25,047 nucleotides of DNA, taken from positions 1-25,047 of the forward strand of contig JBGTDA010000077.1 of assembly GCA_041748555.1 (NCBI GenBank). The letters run 5' to 3'. Positions 8,149-16,019 of this stretch are shown here, one piece after another (positions within the stretch are counted from its first letter, which is position 1; each line of letters opens with the position of its first letter). A program made the translations under genes and the position numbers. Source of the DNA: Rhodonellum sp041748555 (GTDB lineage Bacteria; Bacteroidota; Bacteroidia; Cytophagales; Cyclobacteriaceae). The notes under the pieces were generated by a model. The model was not told where the DNA came from. It did no database searches and worked only from the letters and a program-made list of their open reading frames with translations.

Positions 8149-9510
8149 ATGACACCATTAAAAACCAAAATAAGTGCTTATGTAAAGAAAAGAAATCCCG
8201 GTCAGACTGAATTTTTACAGGCAGTGGAAGAAGTGGTTTCTTCCGTGGGACGGGTTTTGGAGAGGCATCCGGAATATGATGAACTCAAAATCCTGGAGCG
8301 GATGATCGAACCCGAACGGGTGATTTCCTTCAGGGTATGTTGGCAGGATGATGTCGGGGAGATACAGATCAACCGAGGTTTTAGGGTTCAGATGAATTCT
8401 GCCATCGGTCCATACAAGGGAGGTTTGCGGTTTCATCCCTCAGTTAACGTCAGTATTTTAAAATTCTTGGCTTTTGAGCAGATTTTCAAAAATGCCCTGA
8501 CCAGTTTGCCAATGGGTGGCGGCAAAGGTGGTTCCGACTTTGATCCTAAAGGAAAGTCGGATTCGGAAATCATGCGGTTTTGTCATGCCTTTATGCAAGA
8601 ACTTTATCGGCATATCGGGGATTTTACCGATGTCCCTGCAGGTGATATCGGTGTAGGATCCAGAGAAATCGGATATCTCTTTGGCATGTACAAAAAGCTG
8701 AAAAATGAATTTACGGGAATTCTGACAGGAAAAGGGGAACATTGGGGAGGAAGTGTGATCAGACCTGAAGCTACCGGTTATGGGTTGATCTATTTTGCCT
8801 GCAACATGCTGGAAGTCAAAGGAGATTCAATCAGTAAAAAAAGGTGTCTTGTCTCAGGGGCCGGAAATGTGGCCCAGTTTGCTTTGGAAAAAATAATAGA
8901 AATGGGAGGTATCCCGATAACCGTATCGGATTCTTTGGGATATATCATTGACAATGACGGAATAGACACTAAAAAACTGGAGTTTATCAAAAACCTAAAA
9001 AACAATAAAAGAGGCCGGATCAGCGAATATGTAAAGGAATTTCCGGAGGCCGAATATTTTGAAACCGATCAGGATGCTGCTTGTAATCCACTTTGGAAAA
9101 TAAAAGCCGATTGTGTTTTTCCCTGTGCTACGCAAAATGAAATAAATGAAAATGATGCAAAAAATATGGTTTCGGGTGAAGTCGTACTTGTAGCCGAGGG
9201 TGCAAATATGCCTTGCTCCCCTGAAGCCATTGATGTGTTGCAGAATTCCGGGATTTTATATGCACCGGGAAAATGTGCCAATGCAGGTGGGGTGGCAGTT
9301 TCGGGCCTAGAGATGACTCAAAACCGGATGAGTGTTTATTGGAACAGGGATGATGTGGATGAAAAACTAAAACATATCATGAAAAACATCCATGAAGTCT
9401 GTCTTAAAGCCGCCGAAGATTATGGTATTCCCGGCAATTATCTTGAAGGCGCAAATATTTTTGGGTTTTTAAAGGTTGCCGAGGCGATGAAAGCACAGGG
9501 AATTGTTTGA
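8149..9510 (+). CDS. gdhA: Glutamate dehydrogenase, NADP-type
   Basis: It interconverts 2-oxoglutarate plus ammonium with glutamate in the cytoplasm, normally for ammonium assimilation. The product is 453 residues from the ATG at 8149. An upstream in-frame ATG at 8101 would add 16 residues with no family counterpart, so I chose 8149, which gives the usual hexameric bacterial GDH length. P-M-G-G-G-K-G-G at 121-128 contains active-site Lys126. P-A-G-D-I-G-V-G at 163-170 contains the catalytic Asp166. S-G-A-G-N-V-A-Q begins the dinucleotide-binding domain. C-A-N-A-G-G-V-A-V-S-G near the C-terminus is the conserved closing motif. NADP preference is inferred from resemblance to the E. coli-type enzyme. 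It stands alone, with 224 bases before the next gene. Confidence 0.96.
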   Translation: MTPLKTKISAYVKKRNPGQTEFLQAVEEVVSSVGRVLERHPEYDELKILERMIEPERVISFRVCWQDDVGEIQINRGFRVQMNSAIGPYKGGLRFHPSVNVSILKFLAFEQIFKNALTSLPMGGGKGGSDFDPKGKSDSEIMRFCHAFMQELYRHIGDFTDVPAGDIGVGSREIGYLFGMYKKLKNEFTGILTGKGEHWGGSVIRPEATGYGLIYFACNMLEVKGDSISKKRCLVSGAGNVAQFALEKIIEMGGIPITVSDSLGYIIDNDGIDTKKLEFIKNLKNNKRGRISEYVKEFPEAEYFETDQDAACNPLWKIKADCVFPCATQNEINENDAKNMVSGEVVLVAEGANMPCSPEAIDVLQNSGILYAPGKCANAGGVAVSGLEMTQNRMSVYWNRDDVDEKLKHIMKNIHEVCLKAAEDYGIPGNYLEGANIFGFLKVAEAMKAQGIV

Positions 9511-9734
9511 TTTTGATTCGGAACCGTCTATTTAAGTGGTTTTTTCAGACCCTTTCCTTAACAGAATCAATACAGAATGATGCTTTAGGGTAACGTGATT
9601 TTCGGCTTCCCGCCCTTTCTAATCCAATATACAGTCAGTATCTTTTGGAATTATTTGGTCCGTTGTTTGATCCTTCTTTTGATTAAACAGATGTCAATTT
9701 TTGCAAATTTTATTTTAACCCCAAAAGAAAGACC

Positions 9735-10067
9735 ATGAGCACTTCACGATCTATGACCCCACTTTCTGTAGTATTGAATCAGTTGTCCGAGAAAGGATAT
9801 GGGAAAGAACTTAAAATCACAAAGCAGGGCGCTCATTTGGATGACTCGGATAAATTATATAAACCCTCCCAACTCACCATCATCAAAGTGTATCGATTTG
9901 AGGGGGAATCCGATCCCGGCGATATGTCAGTCATATATGTCCTCGTGACGGATGACGACGATAAGGGCTACACCATGGATGCATATGGCCCCTATAGCGA
10001 TCAGGATAATCCTTATTATGATGAATTCATCAAAGAAGTAAAGATTGACGAGCTCGAAGATATGTAG
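9735..10067 (+). CDS. Small conserved Bacteroidota protein (often mislabelled PRPP synthetase)
   Basis: It is 110 residues, soluble, acidic, with no signal peptide. Recognisable wording includes L-S-x-V-L-N-Q-L-S-E-K-G-Y, K-V-Y-R-F-E-G-E-S-D-P-G-D-M-S-V-I-Y and D-A-Y-G-P-Y-S-D. From memory, this matches a small Bacteroidota family usually named phosphoribosylpyrophosphate synthetase in databases. That name cannot be right: at 110 residues it lacks the PRPP-binding loop and is a third of the enzyme's length. The true function is unknown. The alternation of short hydrophobic strands suggests a compact alpha/beta fold. It follows gdhA by 224 bases and is followed by a strong inverted repeat, so it is probably monocistronic. 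Confidence 0.8.
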   Translation: MSTSRSMTPLSVVLNQLSEKGYGKELKITKQGAHLDDSDKLYKPSQLTIIKVYRFEGESDPGDMSVIYVLVTDDDDKGYTMDAYGPYSDQDNPYYDEFIKEVKIDELEDM

Positions 10068-10087
10068 AAATTCAATTTATTTTTACT

Positions 10088-10123
10088 CTGATCAGGATTA
10101 AGCTAAAATAGCATCCTGATCAG
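10088..10123 (+). terminator. Perfect 11-bp inverted repeat after the small conserved gene
   Basis: CTGATCAGGAT (10088-10098) pairs exactly with ATCCTGATCAG (10113-10123). A nested GCT/AGC pair in the loop can extend the stem. It lies 20 bases beyond the stop at 10067. There is no T-run after it, so termination is plausible but not proven. Confidence 0.6.
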
Positions 10124-10656
10124 GTTCAAGGGTTTACCTCCAGTATTTTACTCATTTATATGATGGAAAATTGCCATTTCATTCAGATATTTGCTTTTCC
10201 GAGCCTCAGTCATTAACAGCGCTTTTTTTTGAGTAGTTTTTTTTCGACATCAGAAAGTTGAACCTTTCTTTGGTAAATTTTGAGAATTCAAATAATGTGA
10301 ATCCGGAAAAGAATCCGGTTTCTTCACCGTGTCAGCCTGTTGTTCAACAACAAAAACTGGAATAACACCACAAGTCATATGGAGAGATTGACTGTTCGAT
10401 CATTGCCACTCCCAATATTTCCATCTTATCCGGAGATATCAATCTCAAACTATCAGTCAGATTAAAAACCTCCACCCGGAATACTGTTGTTTCTTTTGTT
10501 TTCTATAATCAAACCTTTTTATCATAAGACTGATCTGTCTTTGGCACGCTTGGAAATTACCGGAACCTCCCCATAGCTTGCGCAGCTTTTCCACCAACGG
10601 TTAACTATAATCCTATCATTTTGATAGATTCGAAGTTTAAAACCAAATATAATTTC
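10124..10656. other. Long gene-free stretch with possible degraded minus-strand coding
   Basis: No recognised gene. Two overlapping minus-strand frames read like protein. One, open from 10502 down to a stop at 10344-10346, includes V-F-R-V-E-V-F-N-L-T-D-S-L and S-P-D-K-M-E-I-L-G-V-A-M-I. The other, ATG at 10378 to stop at 10250, is 42 codons and contains V-V-E-Q-Q-A-D-T-V-K-K-P-D-S. They may be two frame-shifted pieces of one dead gene or chance. GAATCCGG is repeated at about 10300 and 10312. The promoter of the S9 peptidase should lie near the right end. Confidence 0.35.
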
Positions 10657-10902
10657 ATGAGGAAAGTTTACTTATTGTACATTTTATGTTTTATGGGTGC
10701 GTCGGCTGTGGCCCAGAATTCACCATCCAAAGGCAACTATGAACTGGCAGCCCGGTTTTCTCCGGAAAAGATTAAGAAGATGGTTTTTTCCACTTCCGTA
10801 GATGCGCATTGGCTGAAAAAATCTGACCGCTTCTGGTATGAATACGAAACATCCGAAGGTAAGGTCTGGTATATATATAGTCAATCCTGCCGCCAAGACT
10901 AA
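10657..10902 (+). pseudogene. 5' fragment of the S9 peptidase (signal peptide and propeller start), ends at frameshift
   Basis: From the ATG at 10657 this encodes a signal peptide (M-R-K-V-Y-L-L-Y-I-L...A-V-A-Q) and the first propeller residues, including K-M-V-F-S-T-S-V and S-D-R-F-W-Y-E-Y-E-T-S-E-G-K. These are typical of the N-terminus of Bacteroidota DPP IV-like S9 peptidases. At the TA tract (10870-10879) the frame leaves the family sequence and meets a stop at 10900-10902. The remainder continues in the next frame as V-N-P-A-A-K-T-K, exactly where the family continues. With four bases fewer in the TA tract the two parts join into an 827-residue protein reading W-Y-I-V-N-P. An upstream ATG at 10621 adds a non-signal extension and is unlikely. 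Confidence 0.85.
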
Positions 10903-13144
10903 AAACATCCTTTTTGATGCGGACAGGCTTGCTGCTGAAATCTCCAAAATCGTTAAAGATCCGTTTGACGGTAAGCACCTGGATATCACTAATTTGAAAT
11001 TTTTGGAAGATGAAAATACCATTGAATTAAAAATAAAGAGCTCACTTGATGTGCTCAAAAAGGATTGGGATGAAATCAAAGCCGAAGACAACAGCTCCAA
11101 AGATTCACTGGAAAAGAAAACTTTTGTGTTCCGATTCAACCTTGAAAATCAGCAGCTGGTAGAAGTTGAAGACCCTGAGGAGGAAGCCAAAAAACTCGCT
11201 TGGGCAAATATTTCCCCGGATTCTTCACGAATTGTTTTTGTGAAGCACGATAACCTTTACTGGATGGACAAGGAAAACTTCCTGAAGGCTGCAAAGGATG
11301 AAAAAGACAGTACCATAATTGAGCATCAGCTCACCGAAGACGGCGAAAAGGATTTTGGGTACGGCGATTCCGGACGTGGTGAAGACAATGTGGATGAGGA
11401 AAAAAACAAAGACAAGCGGAAAAGGGCCGTGATACTTTGGTCCGGTAATTCGAAGGAATTTATCCTGACCAAGTCTGATGTCCGAAAAGTGAAAGACCTA
11501 TGGGTCATCCACAACACCAAAGACCCAAGACCAACCCTGGAAACCTACAAATATGCCATGCCTGGTGAGAAGGAGCAGCCCATCACTGAACTGAAACATT
11601 ATTCTTTTGAATCAGAAAAAATTTCCATCCTGGATATCGCCACTTTTAAAGATCAAAACGTGGGCCTTTGGTCGGCAGATATTCCCGCGGCAAACAGAGA
11701 CGACAATTTCAAACCTGTCCTTTGGCTGGGAGATCAAAATTATTTTTACTTCAACATCACTTCCCGTGATCTCAAGCGCATCGATATATGTCGCTGGAAT
11801 ATCAGCGAAGGTAAAAAAGACGTGCTAGTAGAAGAAAGGAGCAATACCTATGTAGACATCACCAAACCTGAAATTATCAGCAACGGTACCGAAATCATCC
11901 ATTGGTCAGAGCGCGACGGATGGGGACATTTTTACTTATATGGAACGGACGGAACGATGAAAAGACAGCTTACCTCGGGACCGTTTCATTCGGAAAGTGT
12001 TGCCCGGGTGGATGAGAGAAACAGGTTTCTCTACTTTATCGCAAACGGCAGGGAAAAAGATGAAGACCCCTATCTGGAGCACTTATATAGAGTCAGTCTC
12101 AACGGTGGTGACATCACCTTACTCAATTCCGGGGATTACAGCAGCAACATCTCCGTGAACGACAAGGCCACCTATTTTGTAAACAATTTCTCCCGGGTAA
12201 ATACAGTTCCTACCGCAACTTTACATGATGCGCAGAGAAAAAAAATCATGGATTTGGAGCACGCTGATCTCAGTTCCCTTTTTGCCGCAGGCTATAAATT
12301 CCCTGAACCCTTTAAAGTCAAAGCTGATGACGGAATCACGGACTTATATGGTGTGATGTACAAACCGTTTGACTTTGACAGCACCAAGGTTTATCCGATT
12401 ATAGAATATGTCTATCCCGGGCCGCAGACAGAAGCAGTCAACAAATCCTTCGGAAGAAGCATGGACAGGATCGACCGATTGGCGCAGTTTGGCTTTGTAG
12501 TGATCACTGTGGGTAACCGGGGCGGTCATCCAGGCAGGTCAAAATGGTACCATAACTTCGGTTACGGCAACCTACGGGACTATGGTTTGGCAGATAAAAA
12601 AGCGGCGGTGGAGCAGCTTGCCAACAGGCATCCTTTTATTGATAAATCCCGAGTGGGTATCCACGGTCATTCAGGGGGAGGATTTATGTCCACGACAGCG
12701 ATGCTGGTTTATCCCGACTTCTTCAAGGTGGCAGTGTCCAGTGCCGGAAATCACGAAAACAATATTTACAACCGCTGGTGGTCTGAAAAGCATCATGGCG
12801 TAAAAGAACAGGTCAATCCAAAAGGTGATACCACCTTTGTATACAACATCGAAAGAAACCCCGATCTCGCAAATAATCTTAAAGGCCGGTTGCTGCTTTT
12901 CCATGGTGATGTGGACAACAACGTTCACCCAGCCAACACCATCCGGATGGCCAATGCTTTGATCAAAGCCAACAAGCGTTTTGATTTTCTTATCCTTCCC
13001 GGACAGCGACATGGCTTCGGAGACATGACAGAATATTTCTTCTGGAAAATGGGAGATTATTTTGTCCAACATTTGTTGGGTGACAACACCCCTCCACCTG
13101 TAGATATCATGGAAATCCAAAGGGAAAAGGCGTTGGTGAAATGA
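10838..13144 (+). CDS. S9 family (DPP IV-like) serine peptidase, main part beyond the frameshift
   Basis: This is a 768-codon frame carrying most of the beta-propeller and the whole alpha/beta-hydrolase catalytic domain of a prolyl-oligopeptidase family S9 enzyme. Catalytic residues are intact: Ser612 in G-H-S-G-G-G (codon at 12671), Asp693 in H-G-D-V-D-N-N-V-H-P and His725 in G-Q-R-H-G-F-G-D, numbered from the ATG at 10838. That ATG is probably not a natural start: it lies inside the 5' fragment in another frame and would give a protein without signal peptide, so the peptidase would stay in the cytoplasm. The native protein would be exported to the periplasm to trim proline-containing peptides. 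The catalytic part shows no other decay, suggesting a recent or reversible break. The substrate preference is inferred from the family only. Confidence 0.85.
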   Translation: MNTKHPKVRSGIYIVNPAAKTKNILFDADRLAAEISKIVKDPFDGKHLDITNLKFLEDENTIELKIKSSLDVLKKDWDEIKAEDNSSKDSLEKKTFVFRFNLENQQLVEVEDPEEEAKKLAWANISPDSSRIVFVKHDNLYWMDKENFLKAAKDEKDSTIIEHQLTEDGEKDFGYGDSGRGEDNVDEEKNKDKRKRAVILWSGNSKEFILTKSDVRKVKDLWVIHNTKDPRPTLETYKYAMPGEKEQPITELKHYSFESEKISILDIATFKDQNVGLWSADIPAANRDDNFKPVLWLGDQNYFYFNITSRDLKRIDICRWNISEGKKDVLVEERSNTYVDITKPEIISNGTEIIHWSERDGWGHFYLYGTDGTMKRQLTSGPFHSESVARVDERNRFLYFIANGREKDEDPYLEHLYRVSLNGGDITLLNSGDYSSNISVNDKATYFVNNFSRVNTVPTATLHDAQRKKIMDLEHADLSSLFAAGYKFPEPFKVKADDGITDLYGVMYKPFDFDSTKVYPIIEYVYPGPQTEAVNKSFGRSMDRIDRLAQFGFVVITVGNRGGHPGRSKWYHNFGYGNLRDYGLADKKAAVEQLANRHPFIDKSRVGIHGHSGGGFMSTTAMLVYPDFFKVAVSSAGNHENNIYNRWWSEKHHGVKEQVNPKGDTTFVYNIERNPDLANNLKGRLLLFHGDVDNNVHPANTIRMANALIKANKRFDFLILPGQRHGFGDMTEYFFWKMGDYFVQHLLGDNTPPPVDIMEIQREKALVK
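10870..10879 (+). repeat. (TA)5 dinucleotide tract at the S9 frameshift
   Basis: Five TA units sit exactly at the point where the S9 peptidase changes frame. Three units would restore the family-like W-Y-I-V-N-P junction and six units would also restore the frame; five do not. This is compatible with strand-slippage mutation, phase variation or a sequencing/assembly error. Confidence 0.85.
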
Positions 13145-13154
13145 AAGGAGCTAG

Positions 13155-13625
13155 AAGACAAGCAATCCCCATATTCAGATTATTTTTCCCACTTCAAAAT
13201 CAAGGACCGAAGAGGTGGTCGAAGGTTTTAACCATGGAGCAAATGATTATATCAAAAAGCCTTTCAGCATGGAAGAGCTGATTGTGAGAATCAAGGCCTT
13301 ACTCAGCCGACCTCAAATAGATCCTCAGAAAACCTGGTTGGACATTGGACTTTATGAATTTAACCCTGTCAAGCAGATCATTAAAATTAATTTAAGGGAA
13401 GAATTGCTGACCCATAGAGAAAACCAGCTGCTACAACAGCTTTATCAGCATAAAAACGCCTTGACCGACCGCTCGCTTATTCTTACGCAACTTTTGGGAA
13501 ATGATGATTTCTTCAATGCCCGCAGCATGGATGTTTTTATTACAAAACTCAGAAAGAAACTGAAAGAAGACCCTAACGTAAAGATACTGAACATAAGGGG
13601 CTATGGGTATAAACTGGTATGTTAG
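13155..13625 (+). pseudogene. OmpR/RprY-type response regulator lacking the first part of its receiver
   Basis: In-frame translation from 13155 reads I-I-F-P-T-S-K-S-R-T-E-E-V-V-E-G-F, then G-A-N-D-Y-I-K-K-P-F. This is the last third of a receiver domain, including the conserved Lys of the KPF motif. A complete winged-helix effector domain follows, with L-L-T-H-R-E-N-Q-L-L and F-F-N-A-R-S-M-D-V-F-I-T-K-L-R ending in N-I-R-G-Y-G-Y-K-L. The phospho-acceptor Asp and the acidic pocket, which would lie upstream, are missing. A TAG at 13152-13154 closes the frame, and the S9 gene ends at 13144. A GTG at 13215 could start a 136-residue DNA-binding protein, so residual function is possible. No partner histidine kinase is present. 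Confidence 0.85.
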
Positions 13626-13673
13626 GGAATTTACAAAAACCACAGTTTTCTTTAAAGGTTAAGTCGGGTCAAC

Positions 13674-14045
13674 TTATTGTTCATAATATAAAATATTAAG
13701 TTCTACAATTTTTGTTATTTTTTTATCAGCAGTCAAAAATGGTATACTCAAGTAATAAGAAGTAGCTGCTATGATAGCATCTGGAAGTTTAACGGTGTAT
13801 TTTCTTCTAATTTCAGTAGTCAGTTTTTTAATTTCCGAATTAATGTCAATTATGGTTATAGTATTCAAAAAAAATTCTATTTTGATTAGATCCTCAGGAT
13901 TCAGATTCTTATATCCTAAAAGTTCTAATTCGGTTATAAAAGAAATATACACTGTTTTATTATGAAGCAGGGTGGCAAGGTTTTTATCTCCCGAAAAGAG
14001 ATACAGAATAATATTTGTATCTAAAAAAATTTTATTTCCATTCAT
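13674..14045 (-). CDS. PIN-domain ribonuclease toxin (VapC-like)
   Basis: This 123-residue PIN domain is the probable toxin of a type II toxin-antitoxin pair, expected to cleave RNA with a metal ion. The acidic set is present: Asp9 in F-L-D-T-N, Glu39 in I-T-E-L-E, Asp89 in K-L-P-D-A-I-I-A-A-T and Asp107 in T-A-D-K-K-I. The length fits the family. Its ATG overlaps the end of the upstream antitoxin gene by 14 bases, the usual arrangement for translational coupling. Codons are strikingly A/T-rich compared with the genes on both sides, which suggests acquisition by transfer. The RNA target cannot be inferred. It lies immediately downstream of the truncated regulator, facing it. Confidence 0.88.
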   Translation of the reverse strand: MNGNKIFLDTNIILYLFSGDKNLATLLHNKTVYISFITELELLGYKNLNPEDLIKIEFFLNTITIIDINSEIKKLTTEIRRKYTVKLPDAIIAATSYYLSIPFLTADKKITKIVELNILYYEQ

Positions 14046-14196
14046 CTCTCATTTTTTTCTGAATAGAAAGAGGATCTTCAACTAATTGAATTATACCACA
14101 AAATCTATAGGAGTCAAGTTTTTTAGAGTTATTAAACTCAGAAAGCTTTTTATCAAATTCTTCTTTTTTGATACTTTTATTGATTACCGTAATCAT
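14032..14196 (-). CDS. Antitoxin of the PIN-toxin pair
   Basis: The product is 54 residues from the ATG at 14196: lysine-rich, with a helical N-terminal part (K-K-E-E-F-D-K-K-L-S-E-F) and a C-terminal tail (V-E-D-P-L-S-I-Q-K-K-M-R-D-E-W) of the kind that usually wraps the toxin. A TTG at 14220 could extend it by 8 residues, but that codon lies inside the promoter element at 14218-14225, so I chose 14196. I do not recognise a standard DNA-binding fold such as AbrB, RHH or Phd. The assignment rests on size, overlap and position ahead of the PIN gene. It is expected to neutralise the toxin and perhaps autoregulate. Confidence 0.75.
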   Translation of the reverse strand: MITVINKSIKKEEFDKKLSEFNNSKKLDSYRFCGIIQLVEDPLSIQKKMRDEWK

Positions 14197-14217
14197 AAAA
14201 TTTAATTTAGATACAAT

Positions 14218-14225
14218 CAAATATA
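14218..14225 (-). promoter_or_regulatory. -7 promoter element for the toxin-antitoxin operon
   Basis: The reverse strand reads TATATTTG, an exact TAnnTTTG match 22 bases upstream of the antitoxin ATG at 14196. A -33 TTG at ideal spacing is not evident. Confidence 0.45.
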
Positions 14226-14489
14226 ATCAATTCATAGTAAATTCTTTGTCATTCAAAATAAGATTCTCCAAAGTAAAATTGGTAACTCAAGTTTGCAGAA
14301 CCATGTAAAAATTGTGGCAAAACTTAATTCTATTCTTTGCAATCCAACCGCGGATTAATTCCGATAGCAATTGCGGATAGTAACTATATTACCATCCGAC
14401 AGATGGGGCTTCAAGTCACTATTAAGAAGCCGCGTTGAGTCCTTTTTGTTTAATGGCTTAATTTCCATATCGGATAAAATAGCACATTT
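14226..14489. other. Intergenic DNA between the TA pair and the MFS gene
   Basis: No gene. GCGGAT occurs twice (14350-14355 and 14373-14378) around CCGATAGCAATT, a compact structured block that could be a dispersed intergenic repeat. The sequence changes from very AT-rich near the TA pair to ordinary composition toward 14400, possibly marking an insertion boundary. The 3' end of the transporter gene lies just beyond. Confidence 0.35.
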
Positions 14490-15722
14490 TTACACCGGGA
14501 TCGCCTCTTCTCTGATATCCTCCTGTAACTTATAGGGAGTCCGGCGCTCGATTTTGATTACAAAAAATCCTCCCACAGCACATACCGCCATCCCCACGAC
14601 CATAGGAAGCGCGGTACCGTCATGAAAAAAACTGACTCCTGCCGAAATCAATCCACCGAATGCCATTCGCATACTTCCCAACATAGCGGAAGCACTTCCT
14701 GCATGTTTGGTAAACGGCTGAAGGGACAGAGCAGCTGCATTTGGACTGCTAAGTCCATGTGCAGTAAGAAATACAAACATCATAATAACCAAACCTACAA
14801 CATCAAACCAGTTTAGGGTAACTCCCAAAACCAATATTATCCCCAGGATCATTTGATAATGAAGAGAGAAATGGATGATCTGTTGACTGGTGAATTTTCT
14901 CAAAAGAAAATGATTCATCTGTGTGGAACCGATCATCGCAAATGCCAATATGGCAAACACCCATCCGTATTGCTGTTCACTGATTCCATAAATATTCAAA
15001 AACACGTCGGCTGAACCTACGATATAAGCAAATGGAGCTGCTCCCGCAATTCCTCCGATAAGCATGTAAACAAGAAATTGCCGGTTTTGAAGCACCTTGA
15101 GGTAACTTTTCCCAACGTTCTTTGGCTGAAGGGAAATCAACCGGTCAGGGTCGGCACCATTTGGCAGAACCCATATAGCAGCCAATAAGATAACCAAAGT
15201 AATGGCTGCCAGGATGATGAATACCAGGTGCCAATGATAGAAGGCAGTCACATATCCACCCAGGGTTGGTGCGATCATGGGGGATACTGAAATGACCAAT
15301 ACCAGCAGAGAAAGAACCTGGGCTGTCTTGGTAGGGGGAAACAAATCCCTTACAATTGCCTGGGCAGCAACCATCCCCGCACAACCACCGACGGCCTGAA
15401 GAAATCGCATTACGATCAGGTTCTCTACAGACTGTGAAAACGCACAGCCGATAGAAGCCAGTATGTAAATGCCCAGCCCTACATATAAAGGTTTTTTCCT
15501 TCCATATTTGTCCAATAATGGACCATAAAAAAGTTGCCCTATCGCTATTCCCACCAAATAGGATGTAAGGGAGAGCTGAATATAAGACATGGAAGTATTA
15601 AGATCCTCCGCCATTGCGGGAAAACCCGGCAGATACATGTCTATTGAAAAGGGGCTGATCGTACACAATGCTCCCAAGATCAAAACGATCTTAAAGTATT
15701 GTCTTTTACTGAATTGATTCAC
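14490..15722 (-). CDS. Bcr/CflA-type MFS drug efflux transporter
   Basis: This is a 410-residue inner-membrane protein with about twelve hydrophobic segments, probably a proton-driven exporter of drugs such as bicyclomycin or chloramphenicol-like compounds. The first helix ends in S-I-D-M-Y-L-P-G-F-P, characteristic of the Bcr/CflA (DHA1) group, with an acidic residue inside the membrane entry. MFS motif A is seen at 67-75 (G-P-L-L-D-K-Y-G-R) and R-F-L-Q-A-V-G-G-C near 105-113 matches motif B. The C-terminal tail is hydrophilic and acidic. The actual substrate is unknown. It is monocistronic, with a 297-base gap upstream containing the terminator of the neighbouring lipoprotein gene. Confidence 0.92.
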   Translation of the reverse strand: MNQFSKRQYFKIVLILGALCTISPFSIDMYLPGFPAMAEDLNTSMSYIQLSLTSYLVGIAIGQLFYGPLLDKYGRKKPLYVGLGIYILASIGCAFSQSVENLIVMRFLQAVGGCAGMVAAQAIVRDLFPPTKTAQVLSLLVLVISVSPMIAPTLGGYVTAFYHWHLVFIILAAITLVILLAAIWVLPNGADPDRLISLQPKNVGKSYLKVLQNRQFLVYMLIGGIAGAAPFAYIVGSADVFLNIYGISEQQYGWVFAILAFAMIGSTQMNHFLLRKFTSQQIIHFSLHYQMILGIILVLGVTLNWFDVVGLVIMMFVFLTAHGLSSPNAAALSLQPFTKHAGSASAMLGSMRMAFGGLISAGVSFFHDGTALPMVVGMAVCAVGGFFVIKIERRTPYKLQEDIREEAIPV

Positions 15723-15959
15723 CTAATAAAATTATCTGTTTCTTTCGAAAATATACTGTGGAAAAACCGCATTGTCCTGCAATGAGTTCGTATTTCATTT
15801 AGATTTTTATTATTTAATTGTCAATGGAGGGGAGGTTATTTTGACGAAATTCTAATAAAAGGAAAAATAATTGACAAAATCAAAAGATGATTAGACATGC
15901 ACCATTTGATCAGGAAAAAATTTCACTTATTGGAGCTTTAATCTGCAAAGTGTGAAAAT

Positions 15960-15997
15960 TAACAGACAGTGTGTCAAAATGAACACACTGTCTGTTA
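15960..15997 (-). terminator. Perfect 15-bp stem terminator of the small lipoprotein gene
   Basis: TAACAGACAGTGTGT (15960-15974) pairs perfectly with ACACACTGTCTGTTA (15983-15997) around an 8-base loop. It starts 23 bases beyond the lipoprotein stop. In the minus-strand transcript it is followed by AATTTTC, a weak U-run. A second, looser TTTCAC/GTGAAA pairing lies at about 15920-15957. The rest of 15723-15959 holds no gene and should contain the transporter promoter. Confidence 0.75.
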
Positions 15998-16019
15998 CAA
16001 TATCTTCATCAGATTTTAG

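Noticed and set aside
10068..10656. tRNA or riboswitch in the long gap
   Set aside because: No T-arm-like GGTTCGAATCC sequence, acceptor pairing or known riboswitch core was seen.
13155..14196. Defence island around the TA pair
   Set aside because: Only a toxin-antitoxin pair and a broken regulator are present; no nuclease, helicase or restriction genes adjoin.
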